This document shows positions 1 to 6,326 of a stretch of 7,082 bases of DNA, piece by piece (the stretch's first letter is position 1; each line of letters starts with the position of its first letter). The position numbers and the translations under genes were made by a program. This DNA is from an uncultured Pirellulaceae bacterium. Lineage in GTDB: Bacteria > Planctomycetota > Planctomycetia > Pirellulales > Pirellulaceae. Where the stretch lies: contig CAMYKF010000035.1 of the NCBI GenBank assembly GCA_947258905.1, positions 1-7,082 of the forward strand. The letters run 5' to 3'. Under the pieces are notes generated by a model, which saw nothing but the letters and a program-made list of their open reading frames with translations, did no database searches and was not told where the DNA came from.

Positions 1-891
1 GATCGCGGCGTCGATCTCGTCATGCCGCAACGCTTCCAGCATGGCATTGGAATCACTGAACAGACGACGGGAAATACCATTGCGTTGCAGCAGGTCATCG
101 CCAGTCGAATCGCGGACAGCACCCGTCCGCAGGTGCACCAGATCGCGAACCTCTTCCACGTCTCGTTCAAGGTTGCTGAGCGTCAGTCGCGACGCCGCAG
201 CTGCCGTAAACAGCGAGATCAGAATAATGCCCGCAAAAATCCAGACCAGCGCCACCACGCGGCCCAGCACAGTTTTCGGAGCCTTGTCGCCATAGCCCAC
301 GGTGGTCATGGTCACGACGGCCCACCAAATGCCGTCGCCAATTCCCTGAAGCGGTTTGGTGTCAAAATGCTCGGGATTGCGGCGACGTTCGGCCATCCAG
401 ATGATGACTCCCGCCAGGACGGCAAGGACGATTAGCCCTCCGATGATGCTTGACAGTGGCCAGATAATTTTGCCGATCATCTCCACGAAATTGGCACTGC
501 GATTGTGCTTGCGTACAGCGACGCCCAGACCTGCGGAATAGAAGGGATGCGAAAAATCCATTCGCGCCTCACGGGCGGCTGTCACCGTAACGGCTGCCAC
601 CACAGCATCAATGTCCCCCGCTTCCACATCGGCCAGCAAATCCGCCAGCGAGCGTTCGCGTAATTCATAATCGACGTCCAGATCGGAAGCGATCTGTTGC
701 CACAGCTCAATACTCAGACCTTCCCATTTTCCATCAGCTGTTTTTATGGCAAACGGCGGAACATGGCGTGTGCCGACGACCAGCGTCTGGCCGTGGGCTG
801 ACGGGATACACAGGAGCCAGACAAGGTTGGCAAGGCAGCCAACGATAACGAATTTGGTACGTTGGCTTCTCATGTATGCTGGCGCTTTCAT
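1..891 (-). CDS. GluR0-like ligand-gated potassium channel (3' end missing)
   Basis: This is a partial gene that runs off the left edge; 297 codons are visible without a stop. From Met at 891, a hydrophobic signal-like segment covers residues 14-34. The first lobe of a type-3 solute-binding (SBP_bac_3 / ionotropic glutamate receptor) domain follows at about 37-130, including the ligand-contact signature TVTAAREARMDFSHPF near 101-117. A transmembrane helix (about 139-164), a pore loop with the K+ selectivity filter TTVGYGD (196-202) and a second helix (about 207-231) come next. The second binding lobe starts at about 255 and is cut off. This order (signal, S1, M1, P, M3, S2) is that of prokaryotic glutamate-receptor channels such as GluR0, which open a K+ pore when an amino acid binds in the periplasm. 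The ligand cannot be told from the visible half. ATG 873 is an alternative start, and the frame is open upstream to 1122. No clear Shine-Dalgarno sequence precedes either ATG. The gene is divergent from the stress-protein gene. Confidence 0.9.
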   Translation of the reverse strand, partial: MKAPAYMRSQRTKFVIVGCLANLVWLLCIPSAHGQTLVVGTRHVPPFAIKTADGKWEGLSIELWQQIASDLDVDYELRERSLADLLADVEAGDIDAVVAAVTVTAAREARMDFSHPFYSAGLGVAVRKHNRSANFVEMIGKIIWPLSSIIGGLIVLAVLAGVIIWMAERRRNPEHFDTKPLQGIGDGIWWAVVTMTTVGYGDKAPKTVLGRVVALVWIFAGIILISLFTAAAASRLTLSNLERDVEEVRDLVHLRTGAVRDSTGDDLLQRNGISRRLFSDSNAMLEALRHDEIDAAI

Positions 892-1250
892 AACATTTTG
901 ATGATTTTCAGGTTTTGGCTTCCGGGCGTTCACCAGGAGCCGCTTGAGCCGACGGTACAGTTTCCAGCCGCGCCGAGGGATTTCGGGCAGGCAATTTTTA
1001 ACCGCATCGCGCATTGATTGTCCGTTTTGCATAGCGAACAGCCGGTTGATCATCGTGGTCGGGCAAAAATGCACCGAACTGCGGCTATGGATCGTCGAGT
1101 CTGTCCGTGCGGCGAGCAATAACTATGCAATCATTGTGCCGCCGGGTGCGCTACGCGCAAATTGTGGCATGCCAGTTGCTACCTGCCGAACCGACCCGAC
1201 GGGTTATCCGCCAATCACCCTTGCGCTCCTGATACGAGTTTGAGTTGCCA
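892..1250. other. Divergent intergenic region between channel gene and usp
   Basis: This stretch of about 360 bp separates the 5' ends of the minus-strand channel gene and the plus-strand universal stress gene, so it should carry both promoters. I find no convincing -35/-10 pair. The only structure I see is a 10-bp perfect palindrome (TGGCATGCCA, 1165-1174), which may be chance. The minus-strand frame of the channel gene stays open here as far as 1122, so part of the stretch could encode an N-terminal extension of the channel. A plus-strand open frame at 944-1243 shows no recognisable protein features and is probably spurious. Confidence 0.5.
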
Positions 1251-2186
1251 ATGAAACGGTTCCAGAAGATCCTCGTCGCCACCGATACGCGGTACGATCA
1301 TCACCCGATCGTGGAAGAAGCGGCTGAAATTGCCCGTTCCAATCGGGCGACCCTGAAGCTGGTTGATGTTGTTCGGGAGTTCTCGTGGATGTCACGTCAG
1401 GTGACCGAGGATCACGAACACCTCAGCGATCTCGTGGCTGCCGAGAAAACGGCAAAAATAGACGCACTTGCCCGTGCGGTTCGTGACAAGGGAATCGACG
1501 TCGACAGCAAGGTCCTGAGGGGCAAGCCGTCCGTTGAAATCATACGCGAGGTCATCAAGGGGGAACATGATCTTGTGATGGCAGTCGCCAAGGGGCGGAA
1601 TAGCAAACGGGACGGCTTTTTCGGTCAGACAGCGTTGCGTTTGTTGCGCCAATGCCCGTCCGCGGTTTGGCTGGTCGCGCCCGATACCACACCGCGGTTC
1701 AAACATATTCTGGGTTGCGTTGATACCGCCAGCGATCACCCGCTGGATGTTGAATTAAACGACAAGGTCCTTGAACTGGCCCAATCGATCAGTCGTTATC
1801 AGGACTCGCGCTTCTCGATTATTCATGTATGGAATATGGATGATGAAAAAATATTGCGAGCACGCATGCCGGAAGAACAGGTGGACGAATTTGTGGAAAA
1901 TGAACGGCGTCACCGTGAAGAAAGGCTGGACGCATTTCTTAAGCAGCATGACACCGATTGCCATGCCGACAACATTCATCTGGTGAGGGGCGAGACGGCT
2001 CGGACGATCGCTTCATTTGTGTCCGACCATGATATTGACTTGCTGGTGATGGGAACCGTGGGTCGATCGGGTTTAAGTGGCTGGTTTATGGGCAATACGG
2101 CTGAAAGAATCCTCAGCGGTATCAAGTGCTCGGTCCTGGCGATCAAGCCCTACAACTTCAAAAGCTCCGTCAAACTTCAAGGATGA
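1251..2186 (+). CDS. Tandem-domain universal stress protein (UspE-like)
   Basis: The product is a 311-residue cytosolic protein made of two UspA domains, about 1-145 and 150-303, the architecture of UspE. Domain 1 opens with KILVATDTRYDHHP and domain 2 with KHILGCVDTASDHP, the first beta strand of each alpha/beta sandwich. Domain 2 keeps the nucleotide-binding pattern G-2x-G-9x-G-(N/S)-T: G268, G271, G281, then N282-T283. The matching stretch of domain 1 (AKGRNSKRDGFFGQTA, 114-129) is degenerate, so only the second half is expected to bind ATP. Known family members act in survival of starvation, oxidative or energy stress; the precise role here is unknown. I chose ATG 1251 because GAG at 1242-1244 lies at suitable spacing; an in-frame TTG at 1245 would add only two residues. 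It is the first gene of a plus-strand series leading to the phosphate/ion transport-like remnants and DUF389. Confidence 0.92.
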   Translation: MKRFQKILVATDTRYDHHPIVEEAAEIARSNRATLKLVDVVREFSWMSRQVTEDHEHLSDLVAAEKTAKIDALARAVRDKGIDVDSKVLRGKPSVEIIREVIKGEHDLVMAVAKGRNSKRDGFFGQTALRLLRQCPSAVWLVAPDTTPRFKHILGCVDTASDHPLDVELNDKVLELAQSISRYQDSRFSIIHVWNMDDEKILRARMPEEQVDEFVENERRHREERLDAFLKQHDTDCHADNIHLVRGETARTIASFVSDHDIDLLVMGTVGRSGLSGWFMGNTAERILSGIKCSVLAIKPYNFKSSVKLQG

Positions 2187-2283
2187 GATCGCGAATGCGG
2201 CCCGACCGCTGCAAATCGCAGGCTCCCGCACCTGCGCTGAACATCCGGTCACGCCACTGCCGCTTGTCTTCCGAATTCTTGAC

Positions 2284-2287
2284 AGGA
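2284..2287 (+). promoter_or_regulatory. Shine-Dalgarno AGGA ahead of ATG 2296
   Basis: AGGA lies 8 nt before ATG 2296, inside an A-rich spacer. It is one of the better ribosome-binding sites in the window and marks 2296 as a genuine former or current translation start. That matters because the frame it opens is only briefly coding-like. Confidence 0.6.
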
Positions 2288-2295
2288 AAAGCTGA

Positions 2296-2544
2296 ATGGA
2301 AACTACCCGCAAAGATGAACCATTGATTCAGGTCTTGCAGCTGATCATTCATTGGGCAGTGCGGGCACTGGCCATTCTGATGGTCTTTGTGATTGTCAGG
2401 GGCGTCGTCGGCCACCACCGGCATTGTCATCGTGCTGGCCAGTCAGGGATTGATTTCGCTGGAATCGGGCATCGGGCTGATTTTTGGCGCGAACATCGGC
2501 ACGTGCGTAACCGCGGTTATTTCGGCCGTCGGGCGACCGCGTGA
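2296..2544 (+). pseudogene. 5' fragment of a PsiE-like membrane protein, frame lost after ~35 codons
   Basis: The open frame has 82 codons, but only about the first 35-38 look like a protein. They form an acidic N-terminus (METTRKDEPL) followed by one strongly hydrophobic helix, residues about 11-34, ending in MVFVIV. The pattern DEPLIQVL...HWAVRALAILMVFVIV-x-GVV resembles, from memory, the N-terminus of environmental phosphate-starvation-inducible PsiE-like proteins (normally about 130-170 residues). The identification rests on this one segment. From about 2405 onward the frame is only the out-of-frame reading of the adjoining Na+/phosphate cotransporter sequence (HHRHCHRAGQ... up to the stop), so the natural continuation is absent. 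The gene follows usp by 109 bp on the same strand. If expressed, it would give a short single-helix peptide with a meaningless tail. An unrelated small membrane protein is the alternative. Confidence 0.45.
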
Positions 2545-2818
2545 AGCAGTGCAGGCGGCCTGTGTCCATGTCATCTTCAATCTGGGTGGCGTCCTGCTGT
2601 GGATGTTTTTCATTCATCAATTCGCGGAAATAATTCGCGCGGTTTCTCCGGTATCGGAAGACTTGCAGGGGGCTGAACGCCTGGCCGCCAACACGCCGCT
2701 GCTGGAGGAAAAGGATCCGCTCGACGAGACAGCCCCGCAACCCCCGGCAGATTCACCCATGAACCATGTGCCCGATGCCATCGGGGCAACCTCTGTTGCA
2801 GATTCCTTAGCGCCCTGA
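2393..2818 (+). pseudogene. Truncated Na+/phosphate cotransporter (NptA/PF02690-type) remnant
   Basis: Residues 4-85 of this frame are a recognisable half of a Na/Pi-cotransporter core repeat. They show SSATTGIVIVLASQGL (the QSSSATT signature region), then GLIFGANIGTCVTAVISAVG, then REAVQAACVHVIFNLGGVLLW, ending in IIRAVSP. Complete family members have two such repeats and usually several hundred residues; here everything before the second QSSS-like signature is missing. A TGA precedes the nearest possible start (TTG 2393), which has no clear Shine-Dalgarno sequence. After SEDLQGAERLAANTP (about 88-102) the family normally continues into another helix-forming RQIANAHT-like stretch. Here it is replaced by a proline- and acid-rich tail of 40 residues. 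The piece is too small to be a working transporter. It lies 48 bp before the DUF389 gene on the same strand. A small expressed protein cannot be excluded. Confidence 0.7.
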
Positions 2819-2866
2819 CCAAAATCCAGTTCCTGAATTCCGCGATTACGACCCGCAAGCAAGCCT

Positions 2867-3862
2867 ATGCCACTGCGACTTGTTGAATCCATTATTCCCA
2901 ATGCATCCCTTTCAGTCTTTGATGAACTGCGGGGAATGAAAAAGGTACTCGATCGCTGGGAGGAGCCGCTCCACGATGACAAGGCGCTGGTTCGCATGCT
3001 CGTCGATGCCCCCGACGTCGAGCAACTGCTGGATGAATTGGTCCCGCGTTTTTCCGGAGTCGAGGGATTTCGGGTGATGTTGCTGCCCGTGGAAGCGACT
3101 CTGCCACGCCCGCCAGAACCGGAGCAGGCGGTCGGGCCCGGCGACGAGAAATCGGCTGCCCGGATCAACCGCGAGGAACTTTACAGCCAGATATCCGAAA
3201 GCGCCGAAATCTCCAGTGTCTTTATCGCCCAGGTGATCATTGCCACATTGGTCGCAGCGGTGGGACTCATGCGTGACGACACTGCTGTGATTATCGGCGC
3301 GATGGTGATTGCCCCGCTGCTGGGTCCCAATATGTCATTGAGTCTGGCAACAACACTGGGTGATCGGGCGCTGGCAAAACGCTCGCTCAAAGCCAATCTG
3401 GTCGGACTGACGCTGGCCTTTCTGGCGTCACTGGCCATTGGATTCATTTTTACGATCGACCCCAATACTCCCTCCATTGCTTCACGTACCGGCGTGTCAG
3501 GCGGTGACATCATATTGGCGCTCGCATCCGGATGCGCGGGGGTGCTGGCCTTCACCAGCGGTGCTCCTGCGGCATTGATTGGCGTCATGGTGGCCGTAGC
3601 GCTGTTGCCGCCGTTTGTCGTCTTTGCATTGCTGCTGGCCAGTGGCGAATTTCACGCAGCCAGCGGAGCCCTGATGCTGGTCGCCACCAATGTGATCTGT
3701 GTCAACCTCGCCGGCGTGGTGACTTTTGTTGTCCAGGGATTGAAGCCGTCCTCATGGTGGGAGGCAAAAAAGGCGTCCCGGGCAACCCGGATCGCTGTGG
3801 TCAGCTGGGTTGTCCTGCTGGCGATGCTGGTCGTGCTGATCTGGATGGGAGGAGACTATTGA
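2867..3862 (+). CDS. DUF389 / TIGR00341 family integral membrane protein
   Basis: The 331-residue protein matches the DUF389 family in layout. A soluble N-terminal part of about 110 residues begins MPLRLVESIIP, the usual start of this family. A variable acidic linker (80-105) follows, then about seven hydrophobic helices near 116-134, 138-158, 176-196, 212-230, 234-257, 264-290 and 308-328. The best signature is LMRDDTAVIIGAMVIAPLLGPNMSLSLATTLGD (134-166), with ALIGVMVAVALLPP (236-249) further on. The biochemical role of the family is unsettled, so I give none; it should act in the inner membrane. The length is normal and no residue of the signature appears broken, unlike the preceding gene. 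It closes the usp-led plus-strand series and is followed by a probable terminator at 3913-3947. The ATG has only a weak upstream purine stretch. Confidence 0.9.
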   Translation: MPLRLVESIIPNASLSVFDELRGMKKVLDRWEEPLHDDKALVRMLVDAPDVEQLLDELVPRFSGVEGFRVMLLPVEATLPRPPEPEQAVGPGDEKSAARINREELYSQISESAEISSVFIAQVIIATLVAAVGLMRDDTAVIIGAMVIAPLLGPNMSLSLATTLGDRALAKRSLKANLVGLTLAFLASLAIGFIFTIDPNTPSIASRTGVSGGDIILALASGCAGVLAFTSGAPAALIGVMVAVALLPPFVVFALLLASGEFHAASGALMLVATNVICVNLAGVVTFVVQGLKPSSWWEAKKASRATRIAVVSWVVLLAMLVVLIWMGGDY

Positions 3863-3912
3863 AAAACTGCATCATCTGTCTTTGCGCCATCGGCCCAAAC
3901 ATATCCGGAAAG

Positions 3913-3947
3913 CAGGTTCAGACCGTCATCGGCACCTGATTTTTTTT
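3913..3947 (+). terminator. Probable intrinsic terminator after DUF389 gene
   Basis: CAGGT (3913-3917) pairs with ACCTG (3934-3938). Within the loop, CCG (3923-3925) can pair with CGG (3930-3932) around TCAT. The stem is followed directly by A and eight T residues (3940-3947). It sits 50 bp after the stop of the DUF389 gene and just before the convergent metalloprotease gene. The stem is short and has an asymmetric internal loop, so strength is uncertain. Confidence 0.6.
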
Positions 3948-3979
3948 GTCAGGCACTGGAAGTGCGGACCGGCGGGCAT

Positions 3980-4681
3980 CTACGTCCCGTGATGACGGCG
4001 GCGGATCTTGCGTTTGGGACGCCGCTGGTCGATGCCGCCTGTGGCCCGATATCCATACTCGATGGCAAACCACTCGGCAAAGCGTTCCTGATCCATGTAG
4101 TTCGTGTTCCATGTGTCGACCATGTGGCCAAGTTCGTGGATGAGCACATTGTTCAACTGGAAATCGCGAGCGGCTGATTCGGTCCAGATCAAACGCCATA
4201 CGCCATGCTCGGGACGTTCCCAGCGCCCACCGAACATTTTGGTTTCGGTTACCAAACCCTGTGGCGGCGGACTGTAAAAATACTCGTCCAGTGTTTCCTC
4301 AAACGGGTACAGGTAGATGGCGCAACCCCACTGCAATCCGTAGCAGGGAAAGCAGAGTTTCTTTCGCGTCATACGGCTCAGTTGCACAATCTCCAGATCC
4401 TTGAGGAATTCCTGCGGCAGCTGGCTCAGCCGCATGCGAATCTGGCGGGGCGTTACCACATGCCGACAGCCCGCACCCGGTTTGCGGACAATGATCTCAT
4501 AATCGGGCCGGCCAGTGGGCTCATGCCATTCCTCGGGAGGATCGAAGATCGGGTCGGAGTTTCGCTGGACAATGGCTCGTCGGGCCTTGGAGTATTCGCG
4601 GAATCGCACACGACCAAGGGCATTCTGACCCTTGGGCGGGCGGCGATGCGAATTAGCTCGATTGCGGCGCGGCGAATACAT
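3980..4681 (-). CDS. Putative zinc metalloprotease (HELGH motif), family unknown
   Basis: This 233-residue protein has no signal peptide or membrane helix. The C-terminal third holds a zincin motif, LIHELGHMVDTW, with H182, E183 and H186. It is followed by QERFAEWFAIEYG, where E203 sits in the F-A-E-x-F-A setting that often supplies the third zinc ligand in gluzincins. The N-terminus (1-40) is strongly basic and so is the extreme C-terminus (RRPKRKIRRRHHGT), suggesting nucleic acid or membrane-surface contact. Cysteines C72, C110, C113 and C120 add a possible second metal or disulfide site. I do not recognise the family, and peptidase activity is inferred only from the motif. I chose ATG 4681 because CAGGA (4690-4694) lies 8 nt upstream; the frame is open to an ATG at 4822, which would add 47 unconvincing residues. 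It is convergent with the DUF389 gene and appears to be a single-gene unit. Confidence 0.75.
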   Translation of the reverse strand: MYSPRRNRANSHRRPPKGQNALGRVRFREYSKARRAIVQRNSDPIFDPPEEWHEPTGRPDYEIIVRKPGAGCRHVVTPRQIRMRLSQLPQEFLKDLEIVQLSRMTRKKLCFPCYGLQWGCAIYLYPFEETLDEYFYSPPPQGLVTETKMFGGRWERPEHGVWRLIWTESAARDFQLNNVLIHELGHMVDTWNTNYMDQERFAEWFAIEYGYRATGGIDQRRPKRKIRRRHHGT

Positions 4682-4689
4682 AACGGCGT

Positions 4690-4694
4690 TCCTG
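4690..4694 (-). promoter_or_regulatory. Shine-Dalgarno CAGGA deciding the metalloprotease start
   Basis: Read on the minus strand, CAGGA lies 8 nt before ATG 4681. It favours this start over the in-frame upstream ATG at 4822, which would give a longer protein. Confidence 0.55.
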
Positions 4695-5060
4695 AAAGTC
4701 GTTGGCATCCGCCAGGTATCCGCGCAGCTCCATCCCGTGAGAATCCGGTCGGCGAGACCAACAAATGTGTAGCAGGGGTGGCCACAGAAAGGAGGAAACC
4801 GCTGGCTGCCTCCATATATCAATAGTAGTTCAAGCGGGCCTTGGCGTCTTTGATTTTATCTTAAACTGTTTCCCTGAAACGACTTACGAACTGGACAGGC
4901 CCGCTGCAGGGACGGCCCGGGAGGGCAATCCGGGGCCCGTTCCGGGAATCGCCTGCCTGTCGACCGAATACCTGTCCTCATTGGGTTCCCCACAGGCAAA
5001 AACGACAAACAAGGGTAACCATTTGGGGAGCGCCAACCTGTGTTTACAGATAACTCGCCG

Positions 5061-5116
5061 CACGACGTCGACGTGTGTTTCGTGCCGTCGTGTCACTGGA
5101 ATTCGCGGTCGTCGTG
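5061..5116. repeat. Short inverted/direct repeat group CACGACG / CGTCGTG
   Basis: CACGACG (5061-5067) is complementary to CGTCGTG at 5086-5092 and again at 5110-5116, so the group can form a 7-bp hairpin with either copy. A 10-bp palindrome ACGTCGACGT (5065-5074) overlaps the first copy. It lies about 170-220 bp before the deacetylase start, where an operator or leader hairpin could sit. In sequence of this base composition it may also be chance. Confidence 0.35.
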
Positions 5117-5282
5117 AAACCAAATGCTGCAAAGGGTCGCAACGTGCGGAACGACCCGCACAGTCGTGTGGCATCTGATCCGAAATCGGCAGTTAACGCT
5201 TCGTATCGCTGGACGCGAGACGCAAGATGACTACACTGTCAGGTCACTTCTCTGATTTGCCCGCCTTGATTATTTCCCCCCC

Positions 5283-6326
5283 ATGTCAAAACCTCTCGCC
5301 AGCCTTTCCCTTGATCTCGACAACCTGTGGGCCTATCTGAAGACCCACGGTGATCCGCAATGGGAGTCCTTTCCCAGCTATCTCGATCAGGTCGTGCCCC
5401 GCATTCTCAACTTCTTGCAGCAACGCAAAACCTGCATCACGTTTTTTGTGGTGGGTCAGGATGCAGCACTTGAATCCAATCACGCGACGCTGAGGAGCAT
5501 TGCGGATGCAGGCCACGAGATCGCCAACCACTCGTTCAGTCACGAGCCGTGGTTGCACCTGTACAGCAACGAGCAACTGGTCGAGGAATTCGAGCGCAGT
5601 GAACAGGCGATCTTTGAAGCCACCGGACAAACCACCAAGGGGTTTCGCGGACCAGGATTCAGCTGCTCTGACCCGGTTCTAAATTTGCTGGCGCAGCGCG
5701 GTTACCAGTATGACGCGTCGACGTTTCCGACGTTTCTCGGCCCGGTAGCCCGCGCGTACTATTTCTTGCACAGCCGCTTTACATCAAAGCAAAAGGAAGA
5801 CCGCAAGGAGTTGTTCGGCAAATTCCGTGAGGGTTTCCGTCCGAACAAGCCATTTGCGTGGCAGTTGGGTGGCCGTCAGTTGCTGGAGATTCCGGTGACG
5901 ACGATGCCGCTACTGAAGCTGCCCATCCATGCCAGTTACATTTTCTATCTGGCCGGCTATTCCAGGTGGCTGGCAAAGACGTACTTCCGTCTGGCACTGG
6001 GTTTGTGCCGGTTGACGGGCACGCGACCGTCGTTCCTGTTGCATCCGCTGGATTTCATGGACCTCAAGGATGCGCCTCAGATGGAGTTTTTTCCGGCGAT
6101 GAAACTGGCCGCCGACAAAAAGATTCAGTTGCTGGGTCAGTGTCTGGACATGATGGAGCGTCACTGGAAGCTGGGCACCATGGGCGAGCACGCGGCCGAG
6201 GCGTTGTCAGGAGATTTGAAACGACGCGAAGTTCCGGTGACCGATTTCCCGATGCCAACGTGCGAACCGCTTATTGCGGAGACATCTGACCACGCCGATC
6301 AGCGGGTTCCAGTAGAGTCGCCCTGA
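5283..6326 (+). CDS. Polysaccharide deacetylase family protein (CE4/NodB fold)
   Basis: The 347-residue protein carries the NodB homology motifs in order. Motif 1 is SLDLDN (D11, D13) and motif 2 is HSFSH (H83, H87 as metal ligands). Motif 3 is FRGPGFS (121-127) and a late motif is FLLHPLD with H254. The family removes N- or O-acetyl groups from surface or exported glycans by metal-dependent hydrolysis. The substrate here is unknown. The stretch YDASTFPTFLGPVARAYYFLHSRF (143-166) and the PVTTMPLLKLPIHASY region (204-219) belong to the subfamily insert rather than the minimal domain. There is no signal peptide, so the enzyme is probably cytosolic. ATG 5283 starts right at the conserved beta strand; it follows a run of C with no Shine-Dalgarno sequence. 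The 3' end overlaps the convergent sdhB gene by 56 bp, and residues after about 305 are poorly conserved-looking. Confidence 0.88.
   Translation: MSKPLASLSLDLDNLWAYLKTHGDPQWESFPSYLDQVVPRILNFLQQRKTCITFFVVGQDAALESNHATLRSIADAGHEIANHSFSHEPWLHLYSNEQLVEEFERSEQAIFEATGQTTKGFRGPGFSCSDPVLNLLAQRGYQYDASTFPTFLGPVARAYYFLHSRFTSKQKEDRKELFGKFREGFRPNKPFAWQLGGRQLLEIPVTTMPLLKLPIHASYIFYLAGYSRWLAKTYFRLALGLCRLTGTRPSFLLHPLDFMDLKDAPQMEFFPAMKLAADKKIQLLGQCLDMMERHWKLGTMGEHAAEALSGDLKRREVPVTDFPMPTCEPLIAETSDHADQRVPVESP

Larger units (their letters stand above)
4682..5282. other. 600-bp intergenic region between divergent metalloprotease and deacetylase genes
   Basis: No convincing gene is present. Open frames at 4765-5178 (+) and 4884-5174 (-) are rich in Arg, Cys, Ser and Pro without domain-like pattern or Shine-Dalgarno sequence. 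The region must hold promoters in both directions. An AT-rich patch at 4848-4868 contains a -10-like TAAAAT on the minus strand, with no good -35. The part at 5061-5116 carries related 7-mers in both orientations. Nothing resembles a tRNA or a known structured RNA. Confidence 0.5.

Noticed and set aside
1165..1174. Palindrome TGGCATGCCA as an operator
   Set aside because: It is a single 10-bp palindrome without a second copy or a promoter to which it could be related, so chance is sufficient.
944..1243. Plus-strand open frame of 99 codons upstream of usp
   Set aside because: It has no Shine-Dalgarno sequence or recognisable pattern, lies in the divergent promoter space, and overlaps the possible N-terminal extension of the channel.
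2393..2410. Programmed frameshift joining the 2296 frame to the cotransporter frame
   Set aside because: There is no slippery heptamer at the junction, and the joined product would still lack most of both protein families; a deletion or assembly join fits better.
2617..3168. Minus-strand open frame of 183 codons
   Set aside because: It is Ser/Arg/Gly-rich shadow translation across the cotransporter remnant and the start of the intact DUF389 gene.
4682..4822. Longer start for the metalloprotease at 4822
   Set aside because: The added 47 residues look like non-coding translation, while CAGGA is well placed before ATG 4681.
4884..5174. Minus-strand open frame of 96 codons
   Set aside because: It shows no domain, no ribosome-binding site and a similar non-coding composition; there is nothing to favour it over the opposite-strand frame.
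4765..5178. Plus-strand open frame of 137 codons
   Set aside because: Its composition is rich in Arg, Cys, Ser and Pro like translated non-coding GC-rich DNA; it overlaps the 5' flank of the metalloprotease and shows no domain.
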